The notes beneath the pieces are model-generated. The model was not told the origin of the DNA, did not search any database, and worked only from the letters and a program-made list of their open reading frames with translations. Shown one piece after another: positions 1-13,189 of a DNA stretch of 64,000 bases. Made by a program: the position numbers and the translations under genes. Source of the DNA: Undaria pinnatifida (Eukaryota > Sar > Phaeophyceae > Laminariales > Alariaceae); the NCBI GenBank assembly GCA_012845835.1, contig JABAKD010000016.1, forward strand, positions 15,889,625-15,953,624. Direction: 5' to 3'. Each line of letters begins with the position of its first letter. Positions within the stretch are counted from its first letter, which is position 1.

Positions 1-1397
1 TTACTCTCCGGTAGCCCGGTCCTCGCCCGGACCCGCCAGCTCGGGAGCCCCCGCCCCCGCTGCTACCGCTGCCGCTCGCGCCACCGTAGCCCCCGTCGCC
101 ACAGCAGGACCCCCCGCCAGAAGACCGGCTCCCTCTCGATCTCCAACCACGCATGCTAGGACCGCCACCGCTACCACTCTCGCTACCAGTCCCACCGCCG
201 CCACCGCGGCGGTTTCGCCCCTCGCTATCCCCGTTGCCGGCGATGTCATCGTCTCGCCGTCGATCTCGAAAATCGTTGCCGGTTGCCGACACCCTCGCGA
301 CGTCGGAGCCGGCGCCCGACTCGGCGTTCGAGTTCGAGTCGTAAAACGTAACCCCTCCCTCTGCCCCCTCCGACTGGCTGTCGAACCGCTCTCGCGCTCC
401 CGGTTCGTCGGTGACTCGCACCTCTTCGAGGTCTACCTCGGCGTTGGCTAAGCTCGCTCCCACACGCGAGGAATTAATTTCCCCTCGCCCCGTTCGACCA
501 CCGCTAACGCCGCTGACGCCGCTAGCGCGTCCGCGACCATCACCGTCACCTCCGCCGCCGCCGCCGCCGCCGGCGCCCGAGACTGCGTCGCTCCCCCGAC
601 GTTCGCCACCCCCCTCCCCCGTGGTGCGCGACTCTTCAGCGTCGCCAGCATTGAGGCGGTGGCGAGTGCGGCGGGACGAAGCTCTAGCGTCGGTCTCCAG
701 CTCAAACATAACCTTAGGGTATCGAAGAGACCAACGAACAATAAAAGTTGTTCATGAGAGTGGTGCGCCATACTACGTCCTTCCATTAAAAAAAAAAGCA
801 TTTGTCGTCATAACGACGAAGACTGGATGCTAGCTTTCGCGTGACGGGGAGTGGAGGGGGCATAGGGAGCACTAGCCGGCAAACGTGGATTGCTGCATAC
901 CCCTGTTTTCGCCCGCCGCAGTTGCTCGCGCGCGTGCTCGTCCCGGCAAGCCGTCATAGATCCATCAAAATCGACAACCGATGGACCAAACTCGATAATC
1001 GATGCACCAAAACCGAAAACCGAAGGATCAAAATGGATAACCGATCGACCACAATAAAAAAACGATCCATCAGAGTTATTAGCTAATCGATCGACGTACC
1101 GACTGCGTAGGGTTGGCGAAGGCAAGGTTCTGAACAAAACGCATTGCGAGCTGCAAGCGCACACAACAGCAGTTAAAAAAACAAACGAACGCGGGGCAGG
1201 CACAAAGAACCAACGTTGCCGAGGGGAGTCTCTTTTCTTGCGTGTGTAATAGGTCACGGACTTTGGCCGTCTTCCTGGAGACACCGGTTGAGTGTGTTTC
1301 GTCTGTTTTCCTGCCTACTCTCAGCCTACCTGTGGAATCCTTGCGACTTTTCGCAGACGCGGGCTAGATTCTGGCAATGGGCTCATGTGAGATAAGC

Positions 1398-1437
<40 letters not shown>

Positions 1438-3893
1438 GCAGCAGCAGCAGCAGCAATACCAACAACAGCAATAAGAACAACAACAAACACTGGGGAGGTT
1501 ACAGCCCTATACGGCGATGATTCTCACCTCGCCGGGTCTATCGGACCCAAGACTTATGTCCATGGCCTGGACCGTAGTGTTCTTTATTCTCAGCTGCCGA
1601 AACACCGGCATCCCGGTGTGGCAGTTGTCGAACTGCAATACGCTGCCTCCCTCCAGAAGACCCTCCCTCTCCGTCTCGATCCGTAGGCCTTCCCGGTGCG
1701 TCTCCGACACAACGGACGTGATAATATCCACGGCAAGGGTATCGGCGACGTTGTTGAGGTTCTCCACAAAAATTCGGTAGTCTCGCTCGCCCACCTGGGT
1801 GGACCGGTCGGTCGCAAAGCGCGCAAGGTGGGTGAGGGGAAGGGGAGAGAGGGTCCGGCGGCGGACACGTTGGTCCGGACATCCCCAATTTTCCCGCCGG
1901 CTGGGGAACGCCAATCGTCACAATGTCCCCTCCAGTTGTTGTTATTCCCACAATAACCTACCGCCATAATCGGCCGTGGTTATGGAACATGCTCCAGATA
2001 ACTTTGGGAGTCAAAGAAACATCTCTCGGGGAACAAAAACAAATACACATGAAGGAAAACCCTGCACATGTGGGGGTTGGCGACATCCAGCAGTTAAGGA
2101 CAAGACTCACGCGGCTCGAATGGCCGAGTCAAGGCAAACCGTGGGCTACGCTGATCGAGACGGCACATCTCTCGCCATTGCGGCGTCTGCATTTAGACGG
2201 CGCCGCCACCAACAGCTACACGTCAATTGTACGCAATGGTTGATCACCCACCGCCAGAAAGCGGGCAGCGCAGTCATATGGAAACAACAAAAAACTCGCG
2301 TTTACTCCCACCGTTGTCTCTCAATGTCCCCTTCAAACTGTTTCTTACCCCGCTCCGTCCCTCCCTCCCTCCCTCCCTTGCTTCATCCTGCTGTTGATAC
2401 CAACAAAACACGTTTTTTACCTCACCACAATTCTCTCCTAATTTCCCCTTAACACTAACCGCACCTCTCCCCCCCCTCCCTCCCGATCCCCCCCTTCTTC
2501 CACAACAAACCTCTCGAGGCCGGAAAGTAACCCGGGCTCGCAGGTGAGCGTAGGCGCCAATAGTACGACCCGCGCTGCTGGTGGGTAGCGGAGCACCCGT
2601 GTCGTAGTCCGAGCAGGCAAGCACGCCGGCCTCTCCCGAAAGCCACACAGATGGCACCAGTCGAAACGTCAGCGGGATCTCGGATCTGATAGGTGCAAAA
2701 TCGGGTTTGGGTCAGAGGCCACCGCCATCACCATGAGGGGAGGTGTTAAGAGTGCACACCTCGGATAACGCAACAATTAACATTCGATGTAAATGTTACG
2801 GATCAGCGAAAAAAAAATGGTAACATTACGTTACTACGTTAACTACTTTCTGGGATGTGTGATAACATAGCGTTAGTGTGTTACGCTATTGACGGGCGAT
2901 CGCGTAACATAATGTTAGAGTGTTACCTTGATCTGGTATTAACCGCAGTACATGTGTTACGGTGTTGGGGTAGGCAGTCCAAAAGTATCAACACTATGTT
3001 AGTGTGTTAGCGGGATTCCTAGTGGCTATCGTAACACGCGTTGAAGGGATAACGTACATGGTCAATGAAACATTCACATTATGTTACCGTGTTAGCTACA
3101 GCAGTCAGTTAAAAAGTCAACATTATGTTAACGTGTTAGCGACGGCAGTCTGTAGCGAGTAACGTTACGTTAGGGTGTTGGTGGAAGTCCTAGTGGCTAT
3201 CGTAGCACGCGTCGAAGTGACGACGTACATGGTCAATTACACGTTAACATTGTGCTAGCGTGTTAGCGACAGCAGTCAATTAATCGTTAACATTATGTTA
3301 GCGTGTTAGCGACAGCAGTCCGTAACGAGTAACGTTAAGTTACGACGCCAACAGAATTCTTGCCTGTTACCGAAACACGTTTTTGACGGATAACGTACAT
3401 GCCGAACTAAACGCTTGCATAACACTATCATAGTGTGAGGAAGGAATTCCTCGTGGTTATCGTTACACACATTAAAACGCACATGGGCAAAATAATGTTG
3501 GCCATTCTGTCACTGTATCAGCAGCAGTTCGTATCGAGTGACGTTATGTGAAGGTGCTGGCGGAAGTCTTGGCACCACAACACACGTTAAACGGGTAACG
3601 TACGTAACCAGCTAAAAGCTAACATGTTGTCACCTGTCACCGGGTTAGCTCCTACCCAAACGTAGTTGAAATACACACGTTAATAAGGCAATCTCTTATA
3701 ATAGGGTACCGAACAGAAGACCTTCAGAAAACGAGATGGATGTTCGGGTGGCGGAATCAAATGGGCACAATCGGATGGACACCCGTTATAGTGAAACCCG
3801 AACATTACACAGATTGATTGGACGTATGGGGGGGGGGGGGGGGGAGGACCAAGCTCTGTCCAATACTCTGCCTCGTTGCTGCTGTGCTGCTGC

Positions 3894-3928
<35 letters not shown>

Positions 3929-6314
3929 ATGCCCTCGCCATTTGCCCGACCAACTACCTGGTACCGAAAAGTCTCAATTCATCTCCCCAAACACAATCCG
4001 TTTAGGGAGCAGCGACACCTCTCGCAAGACCAACGCTAGCTCTACACCGAGACCTGACAAAGCTCGTAAGCAGTGGTCCAGTTTTTACAGCCCTTCTTGT
4101 CCCTACGCCACCGTGGCGTCGCGAAGGGAAACACCTCAACTATTGGAGTAACACTTCCACTGCTGCGGCGGGGGGAAATTTATTCGAAGGCGAACTTGGT
4201 CGGCGTGTGCATTTGCGGCGAAATCGTCCCAGCCTGGACGTACTCCGATAGCCGCGGGGCAGGGGGGGGGGGGGGGGGGTACTCAGTTTGTGCATGGCCG
4301 AAGTCGTATGACCATAGACCCTTGCATCCCTACTATGCTGGAACGGAGCACGTTGGATTTTCACCAACCAGGCAGACATTGCTTGCACCAAGCGCGAAGC
4401 GCTGTGAGGTGATCGGCGAGTCGCATGAAGGGTGAACAGCACCATTCCAAGAACCGCTCGTAAGACCAACTTTGCCACCTTGTGCCTACTTTCCTGCTTG
4501 TGGATTACAGCGCCAACGCGTTACTTTGTTTTCTGGTGTGGCCATTCAAAAGACAGTAATGGGTATGACTATGTAACTGACTCGTGGATGCCTTACCATA
4601 TTCACACTACGTGATGCGATCATTCCCCTTGTGCGGAGTAAGGGCTCTCCACCCCGCACAATATGATCGAACTTGATAACCATATTGGTGACCGCCAAAA
4701 AAAAAACAAAAAAACACGGTACCCTGGTTGTCTAGCTCACACAATGATCGGCATGTTTTACAGCGTCGTTGTCAACCAACGCCAACGGGGGGGGGGGGGG
4801 GAGGGCTCAACATACACTTCGCTCTCTCGCCCAAACGAAACTAGAACTAGGAAATGACAACTAGACACTATTTTGTAGTTGCTAGAAGAGTCTAGATATT
4901 AAGATACTTAAATATAACTCTACGTAATAGCAAGAAATCTACGTAGACAAAATCATTACCTGGTGCCTGGTACGGAGACGCTTAAACTACAGCAGACACC
5001 TAGACACTTGACTTGAACCGAAGCATTTCGTTGCGACCGAATAATTTCGTAGCGGCCGCCGCAGCCGCGGTTGCCAAGACCCCAAGCGCACTCACTTATT
5101 CCAGACCGAAAACTCCTTCACGTACGACGCCCCGGGGCAAGCCTCCAAGAATTGCAACTCCGTGATATCGGCGCTCAGGATAGACCGGCAGACCTTTGCC
5201 TGCACTTCAAGAAGCATTTCTTCTCGTTCGGTCTCCGTATTATTGTCCGGCGCTTCTCTCGCGACCCCGCGTCTCCCGCCTCCTTTTTTTCCACCCTGCG
5301 ATCCGCCCCCCCCATTCCCCGCGGAGGGTGATTCGCCTACAGGGGCCGCCGCCGTAGCGTCCGTCCCCTCAGCCGGGTTTTCGCAAGGAAGACCCTCGGC
5401 CTCGAGTTCGGCGGCGGTCGCCCGGCGAGCAGAGAACTTCACGAGCCCGCGCAGCCTCAAAAAGTTTGTCGCCGCGGCTGCAGGGTCCTGTGGTTTCAAC
5501 GAGCAGGACAACATGGATTTCCCGCCCGTTTACACGCGCGCGTGCGGCGGCGGGGGGGGGGAGGGGAAGGAGGGACGGGGGGGGGGGGGGGGGGGGGGGA
5601 GGGAGGGAGTAGCAAGACGAGTGTTGCTTCTTATCGAGACCAGATGGCGGAACAAAAAACACACACGCACACAAAATACATCAACACAAACACGCGCACA
5701 TAAAAAGAACACACACAAACACATATGCACACATGCACACACAGTCACCGACACACACAGTCACCGACACACACAGGCATACCAACACAAACACACGACA
5801 CCCATCCCACCTGAAGGCACGGATAGAACACCAAGACCAAAGGCTGCCGTCGGCCCGCGGGGAGGAGGCAGTCGCTGACCGTGCACGCGTGATTCAAGAG
5901 CTCGTTGAAGTACGGCGGGGCCGAGGCATCCAGAGAAGCTTCCCGCAACGCTAGCAGGTTGGCGTTCTCCAGCTGCCACCATCGCGTTACCAACGACACA
6001 TTGCACGCAGGCCAGAGAACAACAAACAATGGAATCACAGCGAGAGGAGCGTCAAGAGACATGGGGAGGGGGGGGAGAGGAAAGGAAATATGGAGAGAGG
6101 TGGGGGGGAAGGCATAGGGAAGGGGAAGGGGCGAGGGGGCATGGGCAGGGGGGACGGAGAGGACCGCGAAATAATGGGGGGGGGGGGGGGGGGGGGGGGG
6201 GCGAGGAGCGCAAAGAGTCGGGGGGCGGGGGCGGGGGCGGGGGAGATGTGGTTGATTTCGCGCGTATGATAGGGTGTAACACGCGCTTAAGCTCCTTACA
6301 CGAGGACAACAACG

Positions 6315-6408
<94 letters not shown>

Positions 6409-6609
6409 CCAACAACGACAACCAAACAACGACAACACTACCGCAACCGCCACTACCAACAAAAAACGTTCGGTTCACAACGCTTGCCCTACCTGGAACT
6501 CCATCGACGCCATCACCGCCGCAGCCCCCCCGTCCGCCTGCTCCCACGTCATTGAAACCTTGAGGGTGTAGTCCCGCCGGCTGACCAACTCCACCTCGCG
6601 TAGCACAGC
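1..6609 (-). CDS. ASH/MSP (PapD-like) domain protein, multi-exon, partial at both ends
   Basis: Six minus-strand exons join with consistent phase: 6609-6493, 5972-5811, 5487-5096, 2685-2511, 1794-1528 and 712-1, the last still open at the window edge (at least 608 residues). The 5096/2685 junction splits a codon (AA+A, Lys) and the other joins are phase 0. The donor at 5096 is a perfect GTGAGT. The protein shows several beta-strand patterns typical of ASH/MSP domains: PLVLVFYP near residue 85, VKEFSVWNKSEIPLTFRL near 215, RVTFRPREVGERDYRIFVEN near 280, and FRQLRIKNTT...SLGSDRPGEVMFEL near 345-370. The last exon then turns into a Gly/Ser/Arg-rich disordered tail. Such domains occur in cilia and centrosome proteins (HYDIN, CFAP families) and in some trafficking proteins, so a flagellar role is possible but unproven. 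The first exon and start codon were not found upstream of 6609. Introns carry satellites, CTG, CAA and poly-G tracts. Confidence 0.75.
1397..1454. repeat. (CAA)n-(CAG)n microsatellite
   Basis: About 13 CAA units pass directly into about 6 CAG units. It lies in the intron between the exons ending at 1528 and starting at 712 of the minus-strand ASH-like gene. Read on the gene's strand it is CTG/TTG. Confidence 0.9.
2755..3665. repeat. Degenerate satellite with GTTAGCGTGTTAGCGACAGC core
   Basis: About 900 bp of diverged tandem repeats. The short core AACATTATGTTAGCGTGTTAG recurs near 2868, 2910, 2993, 3074, 3119, 3246 and 3290. A longer unit holding CTAGTGGCTATCGTAACACG, followed by a GATAACGTACATGG-like stretch, recurs near 3018, 3188, 3355, 3447 and 3565, giving a higher order of roughly 90-180 bp. 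It sits in the 2.4-kb intron between exons 5487-5096 and 2685-2511 of the minus-strand gene. Confidence 0.8.
3828..3932. repeat. Poly-G run followed by CTG tract
   Basis: A run of about 16 G (near 3828-3844) precedes a (CTG)n tract at about 3880-3930 with a few TTG interruptions. It is intronic in the minus-strand gene. Confidence 0.85.
4261..4440 (-). mobile_element. LINE-type 3' tail remnant abutting poly-C (minus strand)
   Basis: From 4281 the sequence reads as a repeat also found at 43085-43130 (short) and 55990-56120: TGCATGGCCGAAGTCGTATG, then a stretch with CCATAGACCC and CATCCCTACTATGCTGG. Each copy is bordered on its low-coordinate side by a G-run (here about 18 G, 4262-4279). On the minus strand that is a 3' end followed by poly-C. 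The assignment to a LINE 3' end is by analogy with the recognisable LINE tails at 53.2 kb and 40.8 kb. Confidence 0.5.
5530..5795. repeat. Poly-G runs and CA-rich simple sequence
   Basis: G-rich runs (5551-5608) are followed by imperfect (CA)n with ACACACAGTCACCGAC repeated twice (5739-5775). The block fills most of the intron between exons 5972-5811 and 5487-5096 of the minus-strand gene. Confidence 0.8.
6176..6413. repeat. Poly-G run and (AAC)n microsatellite
   Basis: A run of about 25 G lies at 6177-6201. A nearly perfect (AAC)n tract of about 100 bp lies at 6306-6413. Both are inside the intron between exons 6609-6493 and 5972-5811. The long Asn or Val open frames here are products of the microsatellite, not genes. 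Confidence 0.9.
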
Positions 6610-6619
6610 CTGCAGCAGG

Positions 6620-9600
6620 TACGGCCCACAACAGCGAGCGAGTTTTCAACATGAAGATAAGACAACGGTTTGAAGCAGGTTCATCTCTTCGCGGCATTCT
6701 TTGGGGGGAGAGGCAGGCAGTACAGGGGGGGTACGATTTAAGAGACTCGCCGACTTAAGAGCAGTAAAATGGCCTGGGGGGGGCATACTAAAATCTACGC
6801 ATACTTAAACCTACATAACAATCCTTCCGATTCAAGACAAGTGCCGATTTAAGAGAGGTCTACTTGGCCTGACACACCACTTTTGTAAATTCTAGCCCTC
6901 CGTCCGTAGGGTTCACCACGACGGGATGCGGATCGATCTCTTACGGGGTATGCGCTGGGAGGAGAGGTACCACTTGGCCTAGCTTCGAAACCACTAGGTT
7001 GGTAGATCTACTGGAGGGAGAGGCAGTACTTAGTGCATACGACTTGGCCCAGCTTCGAAAAAAAGACAGATCAGACAGGTCACGATCTAGATAATCTAGA
7101 TCATCTAGATCAGATCATTTAGATCCTACACCTGTCGTTATTTTTATGAACAAGGTACAACATCAGTCGTCGACGCATAGTCAACTTACTGGGCGACTAT
7201 TTTTGCATCGCCCGCAACAAAAACGCCATCGCATCTTGGTACACCCAAGGCGTGGTGGTACATGTGTTGCATAGGATCTGCGCACTACAGATCCAACCTA
7301 GGAAACATGCGACATATATCATGCAGATCTTTATCGTTCCCTGCAGGCAACATGATCTAGACCATGAGGTAATGCCTAGACCCGGCATCTGTCTGCCGTA
7401 AAAGACACAGATAATGAACTGGGAACTGACCTGTCCTAAGTGTGAAGCATTGGGTTAATAGTCCGCACTACAGAGTAACTCACTAGCTTTTCATTCACAT
7501 CATTCTCCCAGGTGGTCGGAGTTCGCGTAGGAACGGGCTTCAAAAGCCAAGCACCCTCACATGGTCCGGGTTTGGGTTCCAGCTAGCATTGGGGTTTAAA
7601 GTCAAGCAGATCTCCAACCACACCAAGCATTGGAGAAAAAATGGGCCACCGTCTATACAGCCCTTGGGAGCGGCGCGATTCCGCCGGCTGGCGACCAAGC
7701 CTGCTAAAGCCTAGCCAAGCCCAGCCAATCCCCTTCGCATTCACTCACGCACACAAGCAGCGCTGGGGCAATCTCCTATCGGTGGTGCGGGCGATGAGCG
7801 TGCGATAAATTTGGGCACGCGGCTGCAGCTACTGCTGTGATACGGATGTATAACCATCAAATGGCTGTGTGACGGCAGCAAGCAGCAGTGTCCTTGCCCT
7901 CGTTGCACACACACCCCTTCATGACCAAAAAGCAGCAACCAGCACTGTCTAGCCCTGCTCCAACTCCCCGCTTTGCTCTCGTTTGTTCGGATTATAAAAG
8001 CCACGTATGCACTGGGTCACGATATCACTCTTGACTCTATTCCCCACCCATACTTATCGCACCAACCGGTTGTGACGGCGGTGTCCATGGCGGTATGCAA
8101 GGCGGCGACCGAGGCAAGGATGAAACGGGCGCGTTCTGGGGTGCCTCACAGCTGGAGGGAATGTGCCGACGAGAATACGGTTTCTGTTCAGGAAAGCCTG
8201 GGACATCTCGTGTACCGGCGCCATAATTTTTTCCGGGCGAGCGAGCGGCCTTCCCCTTTTCAATCGCACCATCCTCTTTGGGGAAAAACCACTATGAAAT
8301 AGTGCGTTACAAGTTTACAGAAGTAAATCGTTACCCGATGAGACGAGTCCACCATTGGGGCAAAAATGGGTTCCAGCAAATTTTGGTGCGAATCACTAGA
8401 ACAATGAACGCAATCGCCGGCCACTCCGTTCAAGCCTAGCCTCCCCGCGAGAACAACAAAATCGGCACAGGACAAATTCAGAGGAGTTACTCAGAGCCTC
8501 GCTCACCAATACTTACATTGAACGATCCGCGGCAACGCAAACGAATGCTGCAGCAATAGGGTTAACATCGTTTGGGACTTTCAACAGATATATCGACGAA
8601 AAAACAAGTGACGATCAGAGAACCATCCGCACTGGGTAGCAGTCCGAGGCTTGGCTAGAGACACTGTATATTTTTTTTTATGTCAGAACTACCATGCGAT
8701 GGGGTTGTTACGGCGTGTGCGCAGGCAGCATGAGCATGACACTACTCGTACAGCTGCGCGCTCACGGTACGCGTTGACAGCGCACTTCTCTTTTATCTGG
8801 TCCATAAACCTGGGTGCCCAAAGGGTTTGCTCGACGACTTCGGCTGCTGGATTATCTCTCTCCGGTTACGGATCGCTTAACCCGAACAGAGCCCCAAATC
8901 CCCTCCGTATACTAATCTCAAGCAATGTGGCACGTAAAGCGGGGTTCCAGTAGCAAAAGGCGTGAATGTAAGTATCGAATTGAGCCGCCTTTATCGCAAT
9001 TCTGGATTATTAGATAGGATACAGTATGGAATCAGGAAATTTAGTTTGGCTCACGTGTGCTTCCAGCATTATGAGACGGAAAGAATATCAAAAACTGCCC
9101 AAAAAACACTACTTTGATCCTAACCCTAACCCGAACCGCGACCCCAACCCTATCCACATAATTTTGTCCAGAAAAAATCCGACAATTTTTTTCTCTTGGT
9201 TGTTGAAAATGTGGTTGAACACATTAAAACTCATACATGAAAGTATTCCCCGATTTACATGAAAATAATCCCCGATTTCCACACCCCATCCTACAGTAGC
9301 TAATTATCTAGGCGTCTCGTAAAGGCTACTGATCGAATTGGACGAGGCCTCTTGCGCTGACAGGGGGTCATCTCCCGCGGATAAACCACGCGCCCTGAGG
9401 GGGCCCTCGGCCGAGGTGCCTTCAGCGCCCCAGCATATTCTGGAAACGATCGCAACATCTAGAACAATACTCAATGTAGGGTGAGGTGAGACGCTGTTAT
9501 GCTCGTGCCTCGCGTCTTATCGAAACGCGGGAAGAACCACGAAGATAACACCCCTCCGCCAACGACTTTCCAAGTCGGTTGTCGCGACAACGAGGAGAGT

Positions 9601-10040
9601 GCAAATCGCCTAGCGGTCTTCGTCTGGTGAAAATATCTACGACGAGTTTTTTTCCACAAGACACCACTTCTCGCTGTATGTATGTGCCCCGCTCGCTTTG
9701 TACGAAGTAGGCTTCGAAATGCATCCGGGGTGTGTGATATGTTGCGTGATATAATACTACTGTAGAATCTTATGAGGGCGTCGTTGAGGTGCAGCAACAT
9801 CACACAGCAGAGGGATCCTCGTGCTCCAAAGAGACGGGCTGGTCTGATAAGTTGGCTACATGGCAGCGGGATATCGTGATGGCGGAACAAGATTCTGGGT
9901 AACTAGCCAACCTATCATTGGAAACCCCTACTATACTCAACCGTCATCATATCCGTAAAATATTCAGGCACACGATCAACACACTGGACCAATTCAATTA
10001 TCCTATAAATGCATAGGTGTGCTGGCTTGCACATTTTTCG
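6620..10040. other. No supported gene; low-information DNA
   Basis: No exon could be supported on either strand. Open frames near 7.7-8.3 kb lack recognisable domains or phase-compatible neighbours. A palindromic simple stretch of AGATCTAGAT/GATC repeats lies at about 7070-7130. Two poly-purine or G-rich segments lie at 6720-6785. Upstream exons of the minus-strand ASH-like gene may be hidden here but I could not identify them. Confidence 0.5.
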
Positions 10041-10044
10041 CCTT

Positions 10045-10205
10045 CGTGTGCATTGCGGTCGGCGTTGCATGGCCAAATCACTTTGCAGTATTTCGAAATA
10101 ATGCGTATCTCTTGTCTCGTATTTAGATTGTGACCACAGAGAGAGGTCGCCTCTCTATCGATAGGAGGCATCGGCAGGGACGCTGGTTGTGCTTGACGTG
10201 GATGA
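10045..10205 (+). repeat. Dispersed repeat G, copy 1
   Basis: It shares with 13190-13340 and 29930-30085 the ordered blocks GCATTGCGGTYGGCRTTGCA, TGGCCAAATCAC, TGTCTCGTA, TGTGACC(A/G)CAGAG and GGCATC(A/G)GCA(C/G)GGAC. Reverse-oriented, partly matching segments lie at about 12775-12850, 19866-19945 and 21480-21570 (CCCAGTGTSCG..., AGCTCTGTGGTCACA). No coding capacity is seen. Confidence 0.7.
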
Positions 10206-10746
10206 GCGGAAACAAGTGCAAACACATAATATTATAAACATTACTCACGTGTGATTCCGTCGTTTTATTTTAACCCCTTTAGAGCCCCCGAACCCCTCCC
10301 TATACTAAATTCAAGCAATTTTGTCCCCAAAAACGGGTTTCCAGTTGCGAAGGGGTTAAACGTGCGGTTGGGTTACCAACCATGACGGATCGCACAGCAG
10401 TCGCCAATGCCTGACAGACGCCCGTCAATCTCTGAACTTCTCGAACAAGCGAGCCACCAACTCAACATACAACTGACGCGTGTGCTCCTCATCTTCCAGA
10501 GCTATTCGAGCCTGTCCTATGACTATGGACTAGACTATGGCGACGAGAGTTCAACAAGAATGCTGCGACCGTTGTGTTCGCTACCGTTGGAGCGTAAAGT
10601 CACCAATTCCATGCAGACGTCGCGAAATTTCGACCCTTCCTTACAGCCGTTCGACAGAAATTTTCCACGAATTTTCGTTGGGTCGATGATCCCCCTCAAG
10701 CTGTTGCCGTCGGCGTGGGAACCTAGTGGGCTTGCCGTCGATAAAT

Positions 10747-10983
10747 TATATACCTGGTACCTGGTACAGTACACAGGGCCACCTTGGAGAGCTCAGGCCC
10801 GAATGCGATCAGGCCCGCGTGGTGTTATGGTATCCCCTCTCCCCCGTTTCGGCGTAATGGTTCACTATATATCTGGTACCTGGTACAGTACACACGGCCA
10901 CTTTGGAGAGCTCAGGCTCGGATGGGATCAGGCCCGCGTGGTGTCATGGTATCCCCCTCCCCAATTTCGGCGTAATGGTTTAT
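10747..10983. repeat. Two tandem copies of a ~119-bp unit
   Basis: Copies at about 10747-10865 and 10866-10983 are more than 85% alike by eye. Each opens with the CTGGTACCTGGTACAGTACA motif and closes with TTTCGGCGTAATGGTT. Confidence 0.9.
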
Positions 10984-12217
10984 AGTAGTTGTCCCCTGTT
11001 TACCTGGCAGGTGTTATCGTCCGCCTGAACGAACGGTTTCGCCCCCCCCCCCTTCTCCCAGAAGGCATTCGGCACACAGCAAGCAACCACTGTAAGAGAC
11101 AACATCCAAGCACCCCTCGTGCGAGTCACCAGTACAAAGCCAGTGGCACCCCTGCATAGCAGCCGTCGATGCCCAGGTACATACTGCCTAACCTTACTAC
11201 GCTGGCGTTGCCGGCATGATGCTTCTGGCATGAGGGTGCCAGGCGAGAGCAGGATAAAACGCTAAAATGTTCAAACTATGAACCTTGTGTCCCCCAGCTC
11301 GCGGAAAAGAACATCTGGCTGATAAGAGGGAAGCGATTGAATTTTAGAATCTTCCTGCCGAAAGAGCGGTAGACCGGAAAATTTTCACCAAGCACAAAGA
11401 AAGGTCCTACGGGTCGGGGCGGGGGTAAGGCTTGTAGGAGTCAGGGTCGATTCCTAGCAATATTCGAAAATATCTCGCATCATCGTACAAGAACCACACG
11501 GGGGCAACCCCACGTTCCCCCGAACCCCATTCTAAAACCCTATACTTGTATGATATAAATACTCCGAAATTTGAGCAAAGAGGTTCGAACACAAGCGCGA
11601 GGCCATCAACTGCGGCGTGCTAGGATTTTTCTGTTTCTGCCTCAAAATTTCGATTTCAACATTGTCCCGGGCCCCGAACTAAAACCCGCCCATGCGTCAA
11701 CTAGGGTGATACTTCAAACATCAACCCAAAACATTTTTTGGGCGTTTCCGTACAGCAACGGCATATACACCGCTGAACATCAACCATTAGTCTACAGCCG
11801 TAGAATGGTGATCGAGTGCCTGAAAAAAATATCAACAATAATAGCGGAGTATATAAGCCATGCACCACCATGCACCTCTACCCAAAGTACTGTATTTTAT
11901 TCGACACCCTGATCCCACCCCCTACGAGTATGACTTTCGGGCTAGGTTAGGGCTTAACCCCTTTACAACTGGAAACCCTTTTTTGAGACAAAATTACTTG
12001 GATTTAGTATAGGAAGGGGTTCTGGTCAGGTTCGGACCTGGTACCAGGTATATCTAGTAGTATATTAAATAGGGGGACATGACTTTATGTACACCGTTAG
12101 GGGTGCAAAAATTGTGTTCGCCGCAAGGGCTCTAACAAGCAACGAAAAACACCAGATAATACCCTTCTTGCGCCCGGACAATGCGATATGTTGTTGCACA
12201 GTTACTACGGAAATACT

Positions 12218-13110
12218 TCACACTGGAAATAACCGGAAATATATCTCAAAACACGAAAACATGCATGGGAGCTCCTCCTGCGAGGCTCGCTCACGGAATC
12301 ACAGCACGCGACAATAACCAAGCGCCCCACGAGGCCGTTCCGTCTTTAGACTGAACCATGCCTATCCGAAAAATATTCCAACACATGGGTGGACACAGCT
12401 CTTGAGGGGCTCGCTATAGCAGTATGATAGCAAGCAACGAATATAATCCAGATATCCTTGGGGGGGGGCACTTCGCACGGGTTCACTGAAACGCGTATAC
12501 CAGCTCTTAATACCATTAATACATTAAAACTGTAATCGAAAAACATTCGAAGGCATGGGTGAGAGCTCCTCCCGAGGCCCGCTGAAGTATCATGAGCAAT
12601 ACATGAAAAGGACCTACTGCTGTAGCATTCTACACTGAAACATGCATGTCCGAAAAATATAATAAAACATGGATGGTAGCCTCCCGCTGAAGGGCTCGCT
12701 ACAGCAGTAACACAGCAGCAAGCAACGAACAGAACCAGGTACTTCTGGGTTGTGTGTTCCTCGCAGTAAACTGTTATTTCCACCCATCCCCATCCAGCAC
12801 GCCCAGTGTCCGTTGCTGATTCTTCATTGCAGAGACTAGCTCTGTGGTTACAAACCACTAAGGATTATATCTTATCTGTCACTGAAACATGCTTATCCTC
12901 GAAAAATCCAACACACATTGGTGGCATCTCCCTAAAGGGCCGCCTACACTATTATATCATATGCCAGGTACACCACAACAATAGCAACCGACGAAAACTC
13001 GAAAATCGCCAAATAGCGTCTACAATTTTACAATGAAACATGCATATCCGAAAAACGTCCGAACACACGGACGGAAGGCCGTGCTGAGAGGCTCGCCACA
13101 ACATCATATC
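12218..13110. repeat. Degenerate tandem repeat, about six units
   Basis: Units carry ACTGAAACATGCATATCCGA, then AACACATGG-TGG, then a (G)GGCTCGCTACAGCAGTA-like block and GCAAGCAACGAA. Starts are near 12353, 12515, 12636, 12885 and 13033, plus a partial one near 12255. Spacing is irregular, roughly 110-250 bp. No gene is seen. Confidence 0.65.
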
Positions 13111-13189
13111 AAGCAACGAAACCAACGAAACGCCCCTGCGCAGTATTTTCCATTTTACACTGAAACACAGATCCATCCATACACTCGCG

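Noticed and set aside
448-801. 117-codon minus frame and 140-codon plus frame in the first kb
   Set aside because: A third minus frame (712 to the left edge) is open throughout, joins in phase to the exon ending at 1528 and completes the motif SDRPGE-VMFELE.
5745-6697. Long Cys-, Asn-, Val- or Leu-homopolymer frames on both strands
   Set aside because: They translate the (AAC)n and poly-G microsatellites. The real exons are 5972-5811 and 6609-6493 in another frame.
9114-9160. Telomere-like ACCCTAACCC stretch
   Set aside because: Only two or three imperfect units, so not a telomeric array.
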